Positions 24,804 through 33,908 are shown, numbered from the stretch's first letter. The stretch is DNA of 64,000 nucleotides from Pedobacter jejuensis (GCF_003725795.1 NZ_RBEE01000010.1:1-64000); one strand, 5' to 3'. Notes: generated by a model not told the origin, from the letters alone. Translations and numbers: made by a program.

Positions 24804-25445
24804 TTACTTAATTTTTTGAAGGTGCGACCATAGTGCTTTTTTCTCTGCAAGATTCCCATCCAAATCATGTAGGTTGGGTGCAAATATCATCCTGGTCGAT
24901 TCATGTGTTAAAATTTCATTCTCCCAAACCAAATCCAGGTTTAAATGACTTGTTTCAACACCAAAGGCAAGCATCAATTGGGGTTTAAAAAATTGCTGTA
25001 ATTCTGCGTAATCAGTTCCAATGTGGTTTGCAAAATTTAAGAGGGCGAAATCGGGCGTACTTAAATCAATAGCCTTAACAATTTTACGAAGCAAGTCTCT
25101 ACCCTGCTCGGTACTCACGTCGTAAGTTTTATCATTAACCAAAATAAGTACAAACTTTTTATTTCCGCCTAAAAACTTAAATTCAGTTTTGGGTTTATTC
25201 TCTTCTAAAATAGGCGGAATTTCCAGGCTTTCAGGATGTTTATGCGCTACAAGTATCGGATTTTCATCCTTTGGAATTGAAATTTCACTGCTATCGGCAA
25301 CATGTTTTAAAGCATTTAAATCATCAGAAACAGCCTCGTAAGCAACTTCAGCATCGATTTTAACATCCTTATCTTCAACCAAAAAAACATCTTCTGTAAA
25401 AAATAACCTTAAAGCATTTGCATTGTTGGTAACCTGACTTTCCAT
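24804..25445 (-). CDS. Unassigned protein, possibly a DNA polymerase III psi (HolD)-like subunit
   Basis: A 213-residue cytosolic protein. The first about 95 residues are acidic and probably flexible. Residues about 97-213 form a compact alpha/beta domain: KFVLILVNDKTYDV, then a helix, FALLNFANH, LMLAFGV, and a final MIFAPNLHDLDGN followed by EKKALWSHLQKI. The order of strands, the closing PNL-DL pattern and the final KKALWxxLQ resemble HolD of the DNA polymerase III clamp loader, whose end reads LTDLRANPTARAALWQQI. That assignment is an inference from pattern only. It precedes rdgB by 17 bp. Confidence 0.6.
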   Translation of the reverse strand: MESQVTNNANALRLFFTEDVFLVEDKDVKIDAEVAYEAVSDDLNALKHVADSSEISIPKDENPILVAHKHPESLEIPPILEENKPKTEFKFLGGNKKFVLILVNDKTYDVSTEQGRDLLRKIVKAIDLSTPDFALLNFANHIGTDYAELQQFFKPQLMLAFGVETSHLNLDLVWENEILTHESTRMIFAPNLHDLDGNLAEKKALWSHLQKIK

Positions 25446-25549
25446 TCGTATTTTTGCAGTAAAATAATATCTGTTAAAATTAGTTAAATATCTTATAATA
25501 GCCCCGCTTATTGTTACTTTTATCCTTTAAATTCGGTAGAATATTCTGT

Positions 25550-26137
25550 GTGAGAAAAGCGTATTGCTTATTTGTTTTCGGCTTATTAGGTACTGCAGCG
25601 TTTGCGCAAAATGTTGCTACAATAAACAATAAACCTGTTAGCAGTAAAGAATTTATGTGGGCTTACAAGAAAAGCCATAACGGAAATAACGCTACAGATT
25701 ACAACGAGCTATTGAATTATTTAAATTTGTATATCAACTTTAAATTAAAAGTATTAGATGCCCGAGAAATGGGGCTTGATAAAAACAATACGTACAAGGA
25801 AGAAATTAAGACTTTTGAAAGTGCTTTAGATGCGCACAAAAAGGTAATTAATTCGAACAAAGATTATGATTATCTGCTAAATGAATATCGTGAGGGTGTT
25901 TTAATGTTCAATGTATCTGAGCAAAAGATATGGAACAAAGCACAAGACGATGAGCAAGAAATAGATGATTTTTACAAGAGAAATAAATTAATTTATAATA
26001 AACCATTGCGGGAAGTAAGAGGCGAAGTTATTGCCGATTATCAACAACAATTGGAAAGCAACTGGCTGAAAAGCTTGAGAGAAAAATATCCGGTTAAAAT
26101 TAATGACAATGAATTGCGGAAGCTAATTAAGCCATAA
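25550..26137 (+). CDS. SurA-like chaperone fragment without PPIase domain
   Basis: A 195-residue exported protein starting at GTG 25550 (signal peptide RKAYCLFVFGLLGTAAFAQ). Its N-terminal part (NVATINNKPVSSKEFMWAYKK...NLYINFKLKVLDARE) matches the SurA/PpiD-type N-terminal chaperone helices. Its end (FNVSEQKIWNKAQDDEQEIDDFYKRN, then EVRGEVIADYQQQLE) matches the C-terminal chaperone helix of long Bacteroidota PpiC proteins. The one or two parvulin domains normally between them are absent. It lies 60 bp upstream of surA, so it probably assists outer-membrane protein folding as a chaperone only. It may be a natural internal deletion; the reading frame is intact. Confidence 0.7.
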   Translation: MRKAYCLFVFGLLGTAAFAQNVATINNKPVSSKEFMWAYKKSHNGNNATDYNELLNYLNLYINFKLKVLDAREMGLDKNNTYKEEIKTFESALDAHKKVINSNKDYDYLLNEYREGVLMFNVSEQKIWNKAQDDEQEIDDFYKRNKLIYNKPLREVRGEVIADYQQQLESNWLKSLREKYPVKINDNELRKLIKP

Positions 26138-26171
26138 TTCCATCAAATTCAATTAATTAAACCGTTAGTAG

Positions 26172-26179
26172 TAAATTTG
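26172..26179 (+). promoter_or_regulatory. Predicted -7 element upstream of surA
   Basis: TAAATTTG fits TAnnTTTG and lies 18 bp before the ATG at 26198. It suggests that surA has its own promoter in addition to read-through. Confidence 0.35.
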
Positions 26180-26197
26180 CAAAATACAATAAATAGA

Positions 26198-27559
26198 ATG
26201 AAGAAAGTTTTTTTAGTGGTAACTGCTTTGGTAAGCTTGTTTTTTAACAGCTATGCTCAAAAAAATAACATCGATAAGGTTGCTGCTGTAGTAGGTAATG
26301 GCATTATTTTATTATCAGACTTAAACCAGCAATACACACAATATTTGTATCAGGGAAATCAACCCAATCCAAGTATTAAGTGTATGATTTTACAACAAAC
26401 ATTAACGCAGAAATTGCTTAAGCAACAAGCCGAAATCGATTCGGTTATGGTAGAAGACGGACAGGTTGATGATGAAGTGAACAGAAGAATGCGTACAATG
26501 ATGCAACGTGCCGGTGGCCAGGAGCGTTTAGAATCGTTTTTAAATAAATCTTTATTACAGTATAAAGATGAGATGAGACCATCAATAAAAGATGAATTGC
26601 AGGCACAAAAGATGCAAAGTAAGATTACAGAAAACATTAACGTTACTCCTTTAGAAGTTGAAAAATATTTCAAATCTTTAGGCGATAGTGTTCCTGAATT
26701 TGGTACTGAAGTAGAAGTTGGAGAAGTGATTCTAAATCCGCAATTAACAAAAGCAGAAAAAGAAAGATTTCATGATAAAATTGAAGCTTTACGTTTACGA
26801 ATTAAAGGAGGTGAAGATTTTGGCGCATTAGCAAAAGCATATTCTGAAGACCCTGGTTCTGTTGGTGATGGTGGAGATTTAGGTTTCTTTGATAGAAACA
26901 TGATGGCAAAGGAGTTTACCTCTTGGGCATTTAAACTTAAAGCAGGTGAAATGTCGCCAGTATTTGAAACAGAATTTGGCTTTCACATATTACAAGTTAT
27001 AGAGCGAAGAGGTGAGCAGGTTCATGCCCGCCACATTTTAATAATGCCAAAAAGTACACAATCTAGTTTGGATAGAGTTAAGTTGCATGCCGATAGTATT
27101 TACAACAATATAATGGCTAAAAAATTAACTTTTGCTGCAGCTGCTAATTTATATTCTGATAATAAAGAAACCAAATACAATGGTGGTATGATGCTTAATG
27201 CAGATAACGTACAAGCAAGAACTACTTTTATACCTTTGGAGAAAGTAGATCCATCTATATTTTTAGTAATTGATACCATGAAAGTTGGTAGCATTTCTAA
27301 ACCAAATTTATTTACTGCTGCTGATGGAAAACAGGGTTATCGTTTATTGTATTTGAAATCGAAGATCCCACCTCATAAAGCTAACCTCGGACAAGATTTT
27401 CCAAAAATAAGGGATGCGGCACAAACTGATAAAGTTAACCGTACATTAAGTGAGTGGTTTGAAAAACGTCGTGAAAGCACATATATTAAAATTGATGACG
27501 AGTTTGAAACTTGTCCTGAATTAAAAATCTGGACTAAGAAAACTACTGAAACCAAGTAA
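26198..27559 (+). CDS. surA: Periplasmic peptidyl-prolyl isomerase / chaperone SurA
   Basis: A 453-residue protein that chaperones outer-membrane proteins. The signal peptide ends in NSYAQ (about residue 20). The N-terminal chaperone domain has IDKVAAVVGNGIILLSDL. The first parvulin domain (about 165-265) has EVGEVILNPQ, YSEDPGSVGDGGDLGFF and FGFHILQVIERRG. A second, more degenerate parvulin domain (about 272-380) has ARHILIMPK and YSDNKETKYNGGMM. The TTG upstream (26177) falls in the predicted -7 box, so ATG 26198 is preferred. The stop is immediately followed by moxR. Confidence 0.93.
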   Translation: MKKVFLVVTALVSLFFNSYAQKNNIDKVAAVVGNGIILLSDLNQQYTQYLYQGNQPNPSIKCMILQQTLTQKLLKQQAEIDSVMVEDGQVDDEVNRRMRTMMQRAGGQERLESFLNKSLLQYKDEMRPSIKDELQAQKMQSKITENINVTPLEVEKYFKSLGDSVPEFGTEVEVGEVILNPQLTKAEKERFHDKIEALRLRIKGGEDFGALAKAYSEDPGSVGDGGDLGFFDRNMMAKEFTSWAFKLKAGEMSPVFETEFGFHILQVIERRGEQVHARHILIMPKSTQSSLDRVKLHADSIYNNIMAKKLTFAAAANLYSDNKETKYNGGMMLNADNVQARTTFIPLEKVDPSIFLVIDTMKVGSISKPNLFTAADGKQGYRLLYLKSKIPPHKANLGQDFPKIRDAAQTDKVNRTLSEWFEKRRESTYIKIDDEFETCPELKIWTKKTTETK

Positions 27560-28528
27560 ATGCCGATGCAGTACAAGAACGAAGTAGAAGCTGTAGATGC
27601 ACTTCATCAATCTTTTAACAACATAAAAGCTGAGATAAGCAAGGTTGTTATTGGTCAGGATGATATTATTAAATCTGTTTTAATCGCTATTTTTAGCAAC
27701 GGACACTGCCTATTAGTTGGTGTACCAGGCTTAGCAAAAACTTTACTTGTACAAACCGTGGCATCGGTGCTGGATTTGGACTTTAACAGGATTCAGTTTA
27801 CGCCGGATTTAATGCCTAGTGACATTATTGGCGCTGAAATATTAGGCGAAGACAGGCATTTTAAATTTATAAAAGGTCCGGTTTTTTCGAACATTATTTT
27901 AGCCGATGAAATAAACCGTACACCACCAAAAACACAAGCTGCATTGCTAGAAGCGATGCAAGAAAAATCGGTTACAGCGGCTGGCTTAACCCATACTTTA
28001 CCAAAACCATTTTTTGTTTTAGCCACTCAAAACCCTATTGAGCAGGAAGGGACATATCCCCTACCAGAAGCTCAGCTGGATCGCTTTATGTTTAACATTC
28101 AGTTAAATTATCCAGCCTTTGCAGATGAATTAACGATTGTTAAAAATACAACCAGCAACAAAACTGTTCAGCTGCAAAAAATAATCCATGCAGATGATAT
28201 TCAGTATTTTCAGAAACTGATTAGAGATATACCTGTTACGGATAATGTTTTAGAATATGCCGTAAAATTGGCAGCAAAAACACGCCCAAATAGCGAGTTT
28301 GCTACTGACGCGATTAACAAATATATAAGTTGGGGCGCTGGTCCGCGGGCATCGCAATTTTTAGTTTTAGGTGCCAAATGTCATGCTGCAATTTCGGGTA
28401 AATATGCGCCAGATATTGAAGATGTGCAAGCCGTTGCTGAGCCTATTCTACGCCATCGCATAGTGCGAAATTATCGTGCGGAAGCAGAAGGTTTATCCAT
28501 TGAGAAGATTATAAAAGATTTGTTGTAA
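27560..28528 (+). CDS. MoxR-family AAA+ ATPase
   Basis: A 322-residue AAA+ protein. Walker A is GVPGLAKT at 54-61. Walker B is IILADEINRTPPKTQAALL. Sensor 1 is ATQNPIEQEGTYPLPEAQLDRF, which also contains the MoxR signature. It has a C-terminal lid with WGAGPRASQ. MoxR proteins act as chaperones that insert cofactors or assemble complexes, usually with a DUF58 and VWA-protein operon. Here no such partner follows. The ATG directly abuts the surA stop, so it is translated in the same operon. Confidence 0.92.
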   Translation: MPMQYKNEVEAVDALHQSFNNIKAEISKVVIGQDDIIKSVLIAIFSNGHCLLVGVPGLAKTLLVQTVASVLDLDFNRIQFTPDLMPSDIIGAEILGEDRHFKFIKGPVFSNIILADEINRTPPKTQAALLEAMQEKSVTAAGLTHTLPKPFFVLATQNPIEQEGTYPLPEAQLDRFMFNIQLNYPAFADELTIVKNTTSNKTVQLQKIIHADDIQYFQKLIRDIPVTDNVLEYAVKLAAKTRPNSEFATDAINKYISWGAGPRASQFLVLGAKCHAAISGKYAPDIEDVQAVAEPILRHRIVRNYRAEAEGLSIEKIIKDLL

Positions 28529-28630
28529 GTATTTTAAATAGAAATAAAAGTCAAATCTTTATATTTTAAACTTTGTTACTATCTTTAGCAAACATTTACA
28601 AAGCATAAATTTTAAATCAAAATATTCGAT

Positions 28631-28831
28631 ATGTCAGCTCACGATTCACACGCACCAGTTCAGCAAACATCAGGCATTTGGGCTTTACCATTAACCGCAT
28701 GGATTCTGGTTTTAATATTGGTCGTAATTTTCACCAAACCAATTTTTAATCATGAAGAAGCACCTGCTTCATCTCATGAAAAAACAGAAATGCCAGCTCA
28801 CGAAGGAGCAGAAGCAGCACCACATCACTAA
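28631..28831 (+). CDS. Small single-pass membrane protein with His-rich ends
   Basis: A 66-residue protein with a His-containing N-terminus (MSAHDSHAP), one hydrophobic helix (residues about 17-36) and a C-terminal tail of 30 residues with repeated HE / SHEK / AHEG / APHH. It is not part of a family I recognise. The His/Glu tail could bind Cu, Ni or Zn ions, or act as an anchor for a complex. A strong terminator follows 20 bp downstream, which supports a real transcript. It is too short for much homology evidence. Confidence 0.6.
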   Translation: MSAHDSHAPVQQTSGIWALPLTAWILVLILVVIFTKPIFNHEEAPASSHEKTEMPAHEGAEAAPHH

Positions 28832-28850
28832 AAAATAAAAATTTTTCATA

Positions 28851-28883
28851 AAAAAATGCGCTGAAAACATCAGCGCATTTTTT
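28851..28883 (+). terminator. Rho-independent terminator
   Basis: AAAAAATGCGCTGA and TCAGCGCATTTTTT form a perfect 14-bp stem with a 5-nt loop after the small membrane-protein gene. Confidence 0.85.
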
Positions 28884-28887
28884 GTTT

Positions 28888-29070
28888 ATACCCTGATTTC
28901 GATTCTTAAACCTAATATTTTGCTGTTTTATTGCCGTATTGCTTTTACGATACATCTTGCTGAATTTAATTCAGCATCTTTCCTGCAAATAAGACCCTGA
29001 AATAAATTCAGGCTGATGTTAACTAAAAAAAGCAGCTTATTAATAATGTGAAAGAAAATTAAGAATCAAA
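28888..29070. repeat. Dispersed intergenic repeat, copy B
   Basis: The same blocks as copies A and C, with the central hairpin as TGCTGAATTTAATTCAGCA and the right part ending in attaagaatcaaacccagg, comparable with attaataatcgaaatcagg of copy C. It fills nearly the whole space between the terminator and the GDPD-like gene. Confidence 0.7.
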
Positions 29071-29094
29071 CCCAGGTTTATAGCTTAATTTGAA

Positions 29095-29979
29095 TTACTT
29101 AAGCTGCTCAATAATGTTTGGATAATCGGTAATGATTCCATCTACACCCAAACTTTTAAAATATTTAATTTCCTTAACCGTATTCACCGTCCACGGAACA
29201 ATTTTAATACCCATGGCGTGGCATCTATCTACCAATCCTTTACCTACCAAAATAGAATACGGACTATAAATGGTTGGTTTAAAACCTAATTTTTCAATAT
29301 AATCTTCAAAGGGTTCTTTCTCATCAATTAATAAAGATGTTTGTATTTTAGGGTATTTCTCATGCAAATATTGTAAAGTTCGCATATCGAAAGATTCAAT
29401 AATCACTCGTTTAGAAATCTTCTTTGCGTTTACAACGTCCATTATCAACTCAATAAATTCTGCAGGTTTAGGATGGAATTCATTATCACCATTTTTAATC
29501 GTTTTTGTTTCGATGCTGTAAACGGGCTTCTTTAAATTATTCTCATTTACATAAGCTTCAACGGCATCTATAGTTTCTGATAAAAGCGGTTTTGAAGCTT
29601 TAAATTTCATTTGTCCGGGAAAGCGAGCATGAACTTTACTCCCAACATCAAACTTCTTTATTTCATCATAATTCATTTTGTAGATGTTAAAGTTCTTTTG
29701 CTCTTTAAAAGTTATTGCCTTTCCATTCGGCTGCAAAGAAATTTCATTATTAAAATAAGGCTCTTGCGATAATACGACTTGTTTATCTTTAGAAATTACA
29801 GCATCCATTTCTAGCGTATTTACACCTAAATCTAATGCTTTTAACATCCCTTTAATGGTATTTTCGGGCATAATACCACGAGCACCTGCCTTTCCTTGCA
29901 CATCGAACTTTTGTTTTTGTGCTAAAACCTGTAAGGAAATAAAACTTACAACAAGCAGAAGATTTAATTTTTTATTCAT
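29095..29979 (-). CDS. Exported GDPD-fold protein lacking both catalytic histidines
   Basis: A 294-residue protein with a signal peptide (LQVLAQ) and a complete glycerophosphodiester phosphodiesterase TIM barrel: PENTIKGMLKALDLGVNTLEMD, YSIETK, a late PWTVNTVKEI and DGIITDYPN. Active GDPDs have HRG at the first strand and SHD or SHE at the second. Here these are KAG (residues 30-32) and SQE (71-73), so both general acid/base histidines and the Arg are gone. Glu57, Asp59 and the Glu of the third strand, which bind the metal, remain. It is therefore probably a pseudoenzyme or one with changed chemistry. The Met at 29979 gives the signal peptide; the frame extends 16 codons upstream. Confidence 0.85.
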   Translation of the reverse strand: MNKKLNLLLVVSFISLQVLAQKQKFDVQGKAGARGIMPENTIKGMLKALDLGVNTLEMDAVISKDKQVVLSQEPYFNNEISLQPNGKAITFKEQKNFNIYKMNYDEIKKFDVGSKVHARFPGQMKFKASKPLLSETIDAVEAYVNENNLKKPVYSIETKTIKNGDNEFHPKPAEFIELIMDVVNAKKISKRVIIESFDMRTLQYLHEKYPKIQTSLLIDEKEPFEDYIEKLGFKPTIYSPYSILVGKGLVDRCHAMGIKIVPWTVNTVKEIKYFKSLGVDGIITDYPNIIEQLK

Positions 29980-30148
29980 GAAATTTAAACGTAAATCGGT
30001 TATTTTAATTTTTGTAGCGCAAAGCAAATGTTAGATAATAAATTCCCTCCCGCTTTTGGCTATATCTCTTCGCTGCGCTTCGAGGATGCCGCCGCAATCG
30101 GGGCTAAATTGAAATGACATTGCACTTAACAAACCCATGTCCTTAAAC

Positions 30149-30181
30149 AAAAAAAGGGCTTCATTTTATTGAGCGCCCTTT
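30149..30181 (-). terminator. Probable terminator of the NTF2-like gene
   Basis: AAAGGGC and GCCCTTT are arms separated by about 15 nt, with an A-run on the distal side that becomes a T-run on the minus strand. It lies 20 bp after the stop at 30201. The short stretch 30048-30110 also contains a fragment similar to the 45-kb repeat (ctcttcgctgcgcttcgagg). Confidence 0.55.
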
Positions 30182-30200
30182 ATAAAATTCACATTAATAA

Positions 30201-31058
30201 TTATCTATCTGCAGGTACAAAAGCCTGAACAATTAAGTTCCAACTCGCATCAGCAGCTTTCTCGTAAACGAAAACATAATTAAAGCTTTCTCTTAAATCA
30301 GCCTTATAATCTATCGTTGCAACACCATACGTATAAGCTAAATCGCTGCCTAAAGCTTTATCTACACCTGTGGTTTTTAAATTAATTTTATCAACCATTC
30401 CATTCAAAAAAGTTAGAATCTTGCCTTTGCCATCAATCGCTTCATTTCCGGGAAATAATAAACGGGCATTATCAGTTAAAAAACCACCAAATGCACCAAT
30501 GCCATGGGTTTTAAGAAATGTATTAAGCGTTTTTTCTGTTGTTAATATTACATCTTTTGCAGCTTTTTGGTCTTTCTCATTTAAAAATTTTGGTATGTAG
30601 CGGTCCTTTGGTTCTTCATAACGTTTTGTAGTGCTTGCCAACGGTTTATTACTATCTGTATTTAAATCAATTGCCAGCTTCCAAGTTCCATTTTCTGCTT
30701 TCCAAATAGAAAGATACTGACCATATTTTTTCTCAGTACCATTTAATTCATATGGACCAGTAGTAAAACCTAAATCGCCACTGCGTGATACTTTTGCGTA
30801 ATTCGGTTCCCAGGAAACTTCATTTGTACCTTTTGATTGACCTGCATAAAAAGTTTTTGCATTAACAGGATTCGGTCTGAAAACTAAAGTATTTGCTGAT
30901 GAAAATTCTATATAAGCATCTTTATCACCTTTTTTAGCTATTGTTTTTGCAAATTCCTTTTCAGCATTTACAAGAGATTTAGTTGTTCCATCACTTCTTT
31001 GAGCAAAGGCACTGAATGATAACGCTATTGCAAAAGTGGTTGATAATATTTTTTTCAT
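30201..31058 (-). CDS. Exported protein with two NTF2-like (SnoaL/DUF4440) domains
   Basis: A 285-residue secreted protein with a signal peptide (ALSFSAFAQ). Two alpha+beta cone domains follow each other: about 30-135 (EKEFAKTIAKKGDKDAYIEF, GPYELNGTEKKYGQYLSIWKAENGTWKLAID) and about 165-285 (TEKTLNTFLKTHG, YTYGVATIDYK, WNLIVQAFVP). Such domains usually bind small molecules or serve as scaffolds. No catalytic residues can be assigned. It is transcribed alone with a terminator behind it. Confidence 0.75.
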   Translation of the reverse strand: MKKILSTTFAIALSFSAFAQRSDGTTKSLVNAEKEFAKTIAKKGDKDAYIEFSSANTLVFRPNPVNAKTFYAGQSKGTNEVSWEPNYAKVSRSGDLGFTTGPYELNGTEKKYGQYLSIWKAENGTWKLAIDLNTDSNKPLASTTKRYEEPKDRYIPKFLNEKDQKAAKDVILTTEKTLNTFLKTHGIGAFGGFLTDNARLLFPGNEAIDGKGKILTFLNGMVDKINLKTTGVDKALGSDLAYTYGVATIDYKADLRESFNYVFVYEKAADASWNLIVQAFVPADR

Positions 31059-31199
31059 GAGGATAAATTTATTTGTTGAAGAAAGAATCAGCGATTTTGA
31101 ATGAACAATTATTCTGATTCAACTTCATTTTTATTAAGGTATGGCGAATATAAAATTTTCTGTACCAGATGTTTGTAAAAGTAATTAACAATTGAACAT

Positions 31200-32180
31200 T
31201 TACTTTTCGCAGTAAATGGTTTCTAGTACGGTTTGCCCAGTAGCTTTAAGCGTATTCTTATCAATGTTAGCTAAATTATCAAGTTGAGTGTGCCAGTTTA
31301 TGTAAAACCCGCTATTATCATTGTAATGAATAATATCAATTGATGGCACTCCGGCCTTGTTCATCCAGAAATGATCATCAACCAGTTTACCACTTGGAAT
31401 GCTTACAAAATAAGATGAATAGCCAATTTCACTTCCAATATTCCATACTTTATTCACAATTTCTGGTGCCGACTGACGGGAAATTTCGTCCTGCGTAAAC
31501 TGTGCGTTTCCGCCTCCAACCATATCCAGATTGATGCCATACATCGCTTTGTAGCCAATTGCCAATGCATTTTTCGCCCAAAATTGCGAACCCAAGCACC
31601 AGGTGATTTCATCAGGTGTTTCATCGTTGGCTTTGCCATAATCTTCTAAATCCCAAAGAACAAAATCTACGCCTACATTTGGTTGTTTTTGTTGTATCTG
31701 CCTGGCCATTTCTAAAATAACTGCAACTCCACTTCCGGCATCATTAGCCGCATCGAATGGTTTCGTGTGGTTTGTAGGGTCGGTATCTTGGTCAGAAAAT
31801 GGGCGGGCATCCCAATGTGCCGTAATTAAAACCCTATTCTTGTTCTCCGGATTAAAGCTTGCCAAAATATTCTTTAGCTGAAAACTTTTACCGTCGTAAG
31901 TTGTGGTTTTTGCCCCTTGCAATTTTACCTCCGCACCGAATGATTTTAGTTTCGAAACCAAATAATCAGCACATTTTTGATGCGCTATGGTACCCGGTAT
32001 TCTAGGGCCAAAATCGACCTGCGCTTTCGTATATGCAAAAGCACTATCTGCGTTAAATTCTGGCGAAACTAATTTAATTTCTTGTGCTACAGTTTCTGTT
32101 TGCTCGGTTTTCTTTTCATTCTTACACGCCTGAAAGGCTAATAGCAGAAGTGCAGGAAGTATATAGAGTTTGTTGTTCAT
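31200..32180 (-). CDS. M28-family lipoprotein, glutaminyl-cyclase-like
   Basis: A 326-residue lipoprotein (lipobox FQAC, Cys about 19). The M28 fold (about 50-326) has the zinc-ligand motifs TAHWDARPFSDQD, DAANDAGSGVAVILEMA, VDFVLWDLEDYG and a late INWHTQLDNL. The exact phrases AHWDARP and FDAANDAGSG are typical of glutaminyl-peptide cyclotransferases rather than aminopeptidases, so it probably converts N-terminal Gln to pyroglutamate on exported proteins. In Bacteroidota many exported proteins start with Gln after signal-peptide cleavage, and several in this window do. It lies 53 bp upstream of the cysS 3' end on the same strand. Confidence 0.85.
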   Translation of the reverse strand: MNNKLYILPALLLLAFQACKNEKKTEQTETVAQEIKLVSPEFNADSAFAYTKAQVDFGPRIPGTIAHQKCADYLVSKLKSFGAEVKLQGAKTTTYDGKSFQLKNILASFNPENKNRVLITAHWDARPFSDQDTDPTNHTKPFDAANDAGSGVAVILEMARQIQQKQPNVGVDFVLWDLEDYGKANDETPDEITWCLGSQFWAKNALAIGYKAMYGINLDMVGGGNAQFTQDEISRQSAPEIVNKVWNIGSEIGYSSYFVSIPSGKLVDDHFWMNKAGVPSIDIIHYNDNSGFYINWHTQLDNLANIDKNTLKATGQTVLETIYCEK

Positions 32181-32228
32181 GGGGAGTTGAGGTTGAGATT
32201 GAGGTTGAGACTGAGGTTGAGGTTGGGT
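32181..32228. repeat. Purine-rich simple repeat (ttgagg units)
   Basis: Seven or more imperfect copies of ttgagg / ttgaga lie between the M28 gene start and the cysS stop. The same type of repeat follows mutL at 47.99-48.11 kb. Confidence 0.7.
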
Positions 32229-32233
32229 GCTAA

Positions 32234-33694
32234 CTAGGATTTACTCCAGGTTGTGCCTTCTTTACCATCTTTAAGTTGAATACCCAATTCTTGCAAACCA
32301 ATTCTTATCTTATCAGAAGTTGCATAATCTTTATTTTCCTTAGCTTCTTTACGCAAATCTATAACCATTTGTAAAACACTGTTTAATTCTAGATTATCAG
32401 ATTCTTCATCTTTCAAACCCAAAATATCAAAAACAAAATCATTAATCAACTGCTTTAATTTATCCAATTCAGTAGCTGAGATTTTTCCCTTTCCATCATA
32501 AACGGTATTGATAATTCTTACCGCTTCAAACAGTTCTGCTATTAAAACCGGACTATTAAAATCATCGTTCATTGCATTAACACATTTAAGCTTTAATGCA
32601 TCAATATCAAATTCGCTGTGTTCGTAGGTGTTTAATTTATCTAATAAAGCAACAGCAGCCATCAATCGGCGAAAACCCTTTTCGGATGCATCAAGCGCAT
32701 CATTAGAAAAATCTAAAGTGCTGCGATAATGCGCTTGCATCATAAAAAATTTAACCGTCATTGGGCTATAGCCTTTCTTTAACAAAGGGTGGTCGCCGGT
32801 AAACAATTGCAAAGGAAGAAAACCATTTCCGGCTGATTTTGACATGCGGGTTCCGTTTACGGTTAACATATTCGTATGCATCCAAAACCGAGCGGGTTGA
32901 TGTTTGCTACAAGCTTCTGACTGAGCGATTTCATTGGTATGATGCGTCGCCGCTAAATCCATTCCACCACCGTGTATATCAAATTCTGCACCCAAATATT
33001 TCGCACTCATTGCCGAACATTCAATATGCCAGCCTGGAAAACCTAATCCCCAAGGCGATTGCCATTGCATTAACGTTTCAGGCTTTGCTTTAATCCAAAG
33101 TGCAAAATCTAATCGCCCTTTTTTCTCATCCTGACCGCCCAGTTCGCGGGTATTATTCAGCATGTCTTCTAAGTTACGATTGGTTAAAATGGTGTAATTG
33201 TATTCCTTACTGTATTTTTCTACATCAAAATAAACGTTACCGCCAACTTCGTAAGCATAGCCATTTTCGATGATGACTTTTATCATCTCGATTTGCTCAA
33301 TAATATGCCCGGTAGCTGTTGGTTCTATGCTCGGCGGTAACGTATTAAACATCCGCATAACATCATGAAAACCAAGTGTGTACTTCTGTACAATTTCCAT
33401 TGGTTCCAATTGCTCTAACTTGGCTCGTTTTGCAAATTTATCATCACCCTCATCTCTATCGCCCTCCAAATGCCCTGCATCAGTAATGTTTCTAACATAG
33501 CGAACCTTGTAACCCGAATATTTTAAATACCTGAAAATTAAATCGAAAGACATGAAAGTTCGGCAATTGCCTAAATGCACATCACTGTAAACTGTTGGTC
33601 CGCATACGTACATGCCAACATTTGGTGCATTTAACGGTAGAAACAATTCTTTTTTACGAGAAAGGGTATTGTAAAGTTGTAAGCCGGTATTCAT
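32234..33694 (-). CDS. cysS: Cysteinyl-tRNA synthetase
   Basis: A 486-residue class I aminoacyl-tRNA synthetase that charges tRNA-Cys. Zinc and active-site motifs: [16 protein letters not shown] (with HLGN as the HIGH motif), [27 protein letters not shown] and RMSKSAGN (KMSKS). The C-terminal helical domain ends DGKEGTTWS, as is common for CysS. The Met at 33694 ([10 protein letters not shown]) matches family starts; the frame extends 19 codons upstream. Length is normal. Confidence 0.96.
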   Translation of the reverse strand: MNTGLQLYNTLSRKKELFLPLNAPNVGMYVCGPTVYSDVHLGNCRTFMSFDLIFRYLKYSGYKVRYVRNITDAGHLEGDRDEGDDKFAKRAKLEQLEPMEIVQKYTLGFHDVMRMFNTLPPSIEPTATGHIIEQIEMIKVIIENGYAYEVGGNVYFDVEKYSKEYNYTILTNRNLEDMLNNTRELGGQDEKKGRLDFALWIKAKPETLMQWQSPWGLGFPGWHIECSAMSAKYLGAEFDIHGGGMDLAATHHTNEIAQSEACSKHQPARFWMHTNMLTVNGTRMSKSAGNGFLPLQLFTGDHPLLKKGYSPMTVKFFMMQAHYRSTLDFSNDALDASEKGFRRLMAAVALLDKLNTYEHSEFDIDALKLKCVNAMNDDFNSPVLIAELFEAVRIINTVYDGKGKISATELDKLKQLINDFVFDILGLKDEESDNLELNSVLQMVIDLRKEAKENKDYATSDKIRIGLQELGIQLKDGKEGTTWSKS

Positions 33695-33744
33695 ATTGCA
33701 AATGTAATATTTACCATCGTAAAGTTTCAAAAATGACAAATTGT

Positions 33745-33879
33745 TTAACAATCCGATTGCTTAATTGACAATTCATACATTAAAGAATCTAAATCTTTTA
33801 TTTGAAAAGCAATACCACTTCCATTAGGTTTGTAAATAACGGTTTTGCGCACCTGGCAACCTTTTAAAAGTATCTCCAT
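33745..33879 (-). CDS. Possible 44-residue protein upstream of cysS
   Basis: The frame starts [20 protein letters not shown] and ends SIKQSDC. It is too short for normal gene calls, but the amino-acid mix looks natural: a small mixed beta/alpha protein with two Cys. It lies 50 bp upstream of cysS in the same direction, so it may be a leader-type cistron. The final Cys codon next to a cysteinyl-tRNA synthetase gene is suggestive but may be chance. I do not recognise a family. Confidence 0.3.
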   Translation of the reverse strand: MEILLKGCQVRKTVIYKPNGSGIAFQIKDLDSLMYELSIKQSDC

Positions 33880-33908
33880 ATTTGCAAGAAGCCCATGGTT
33901 AAATTTCT

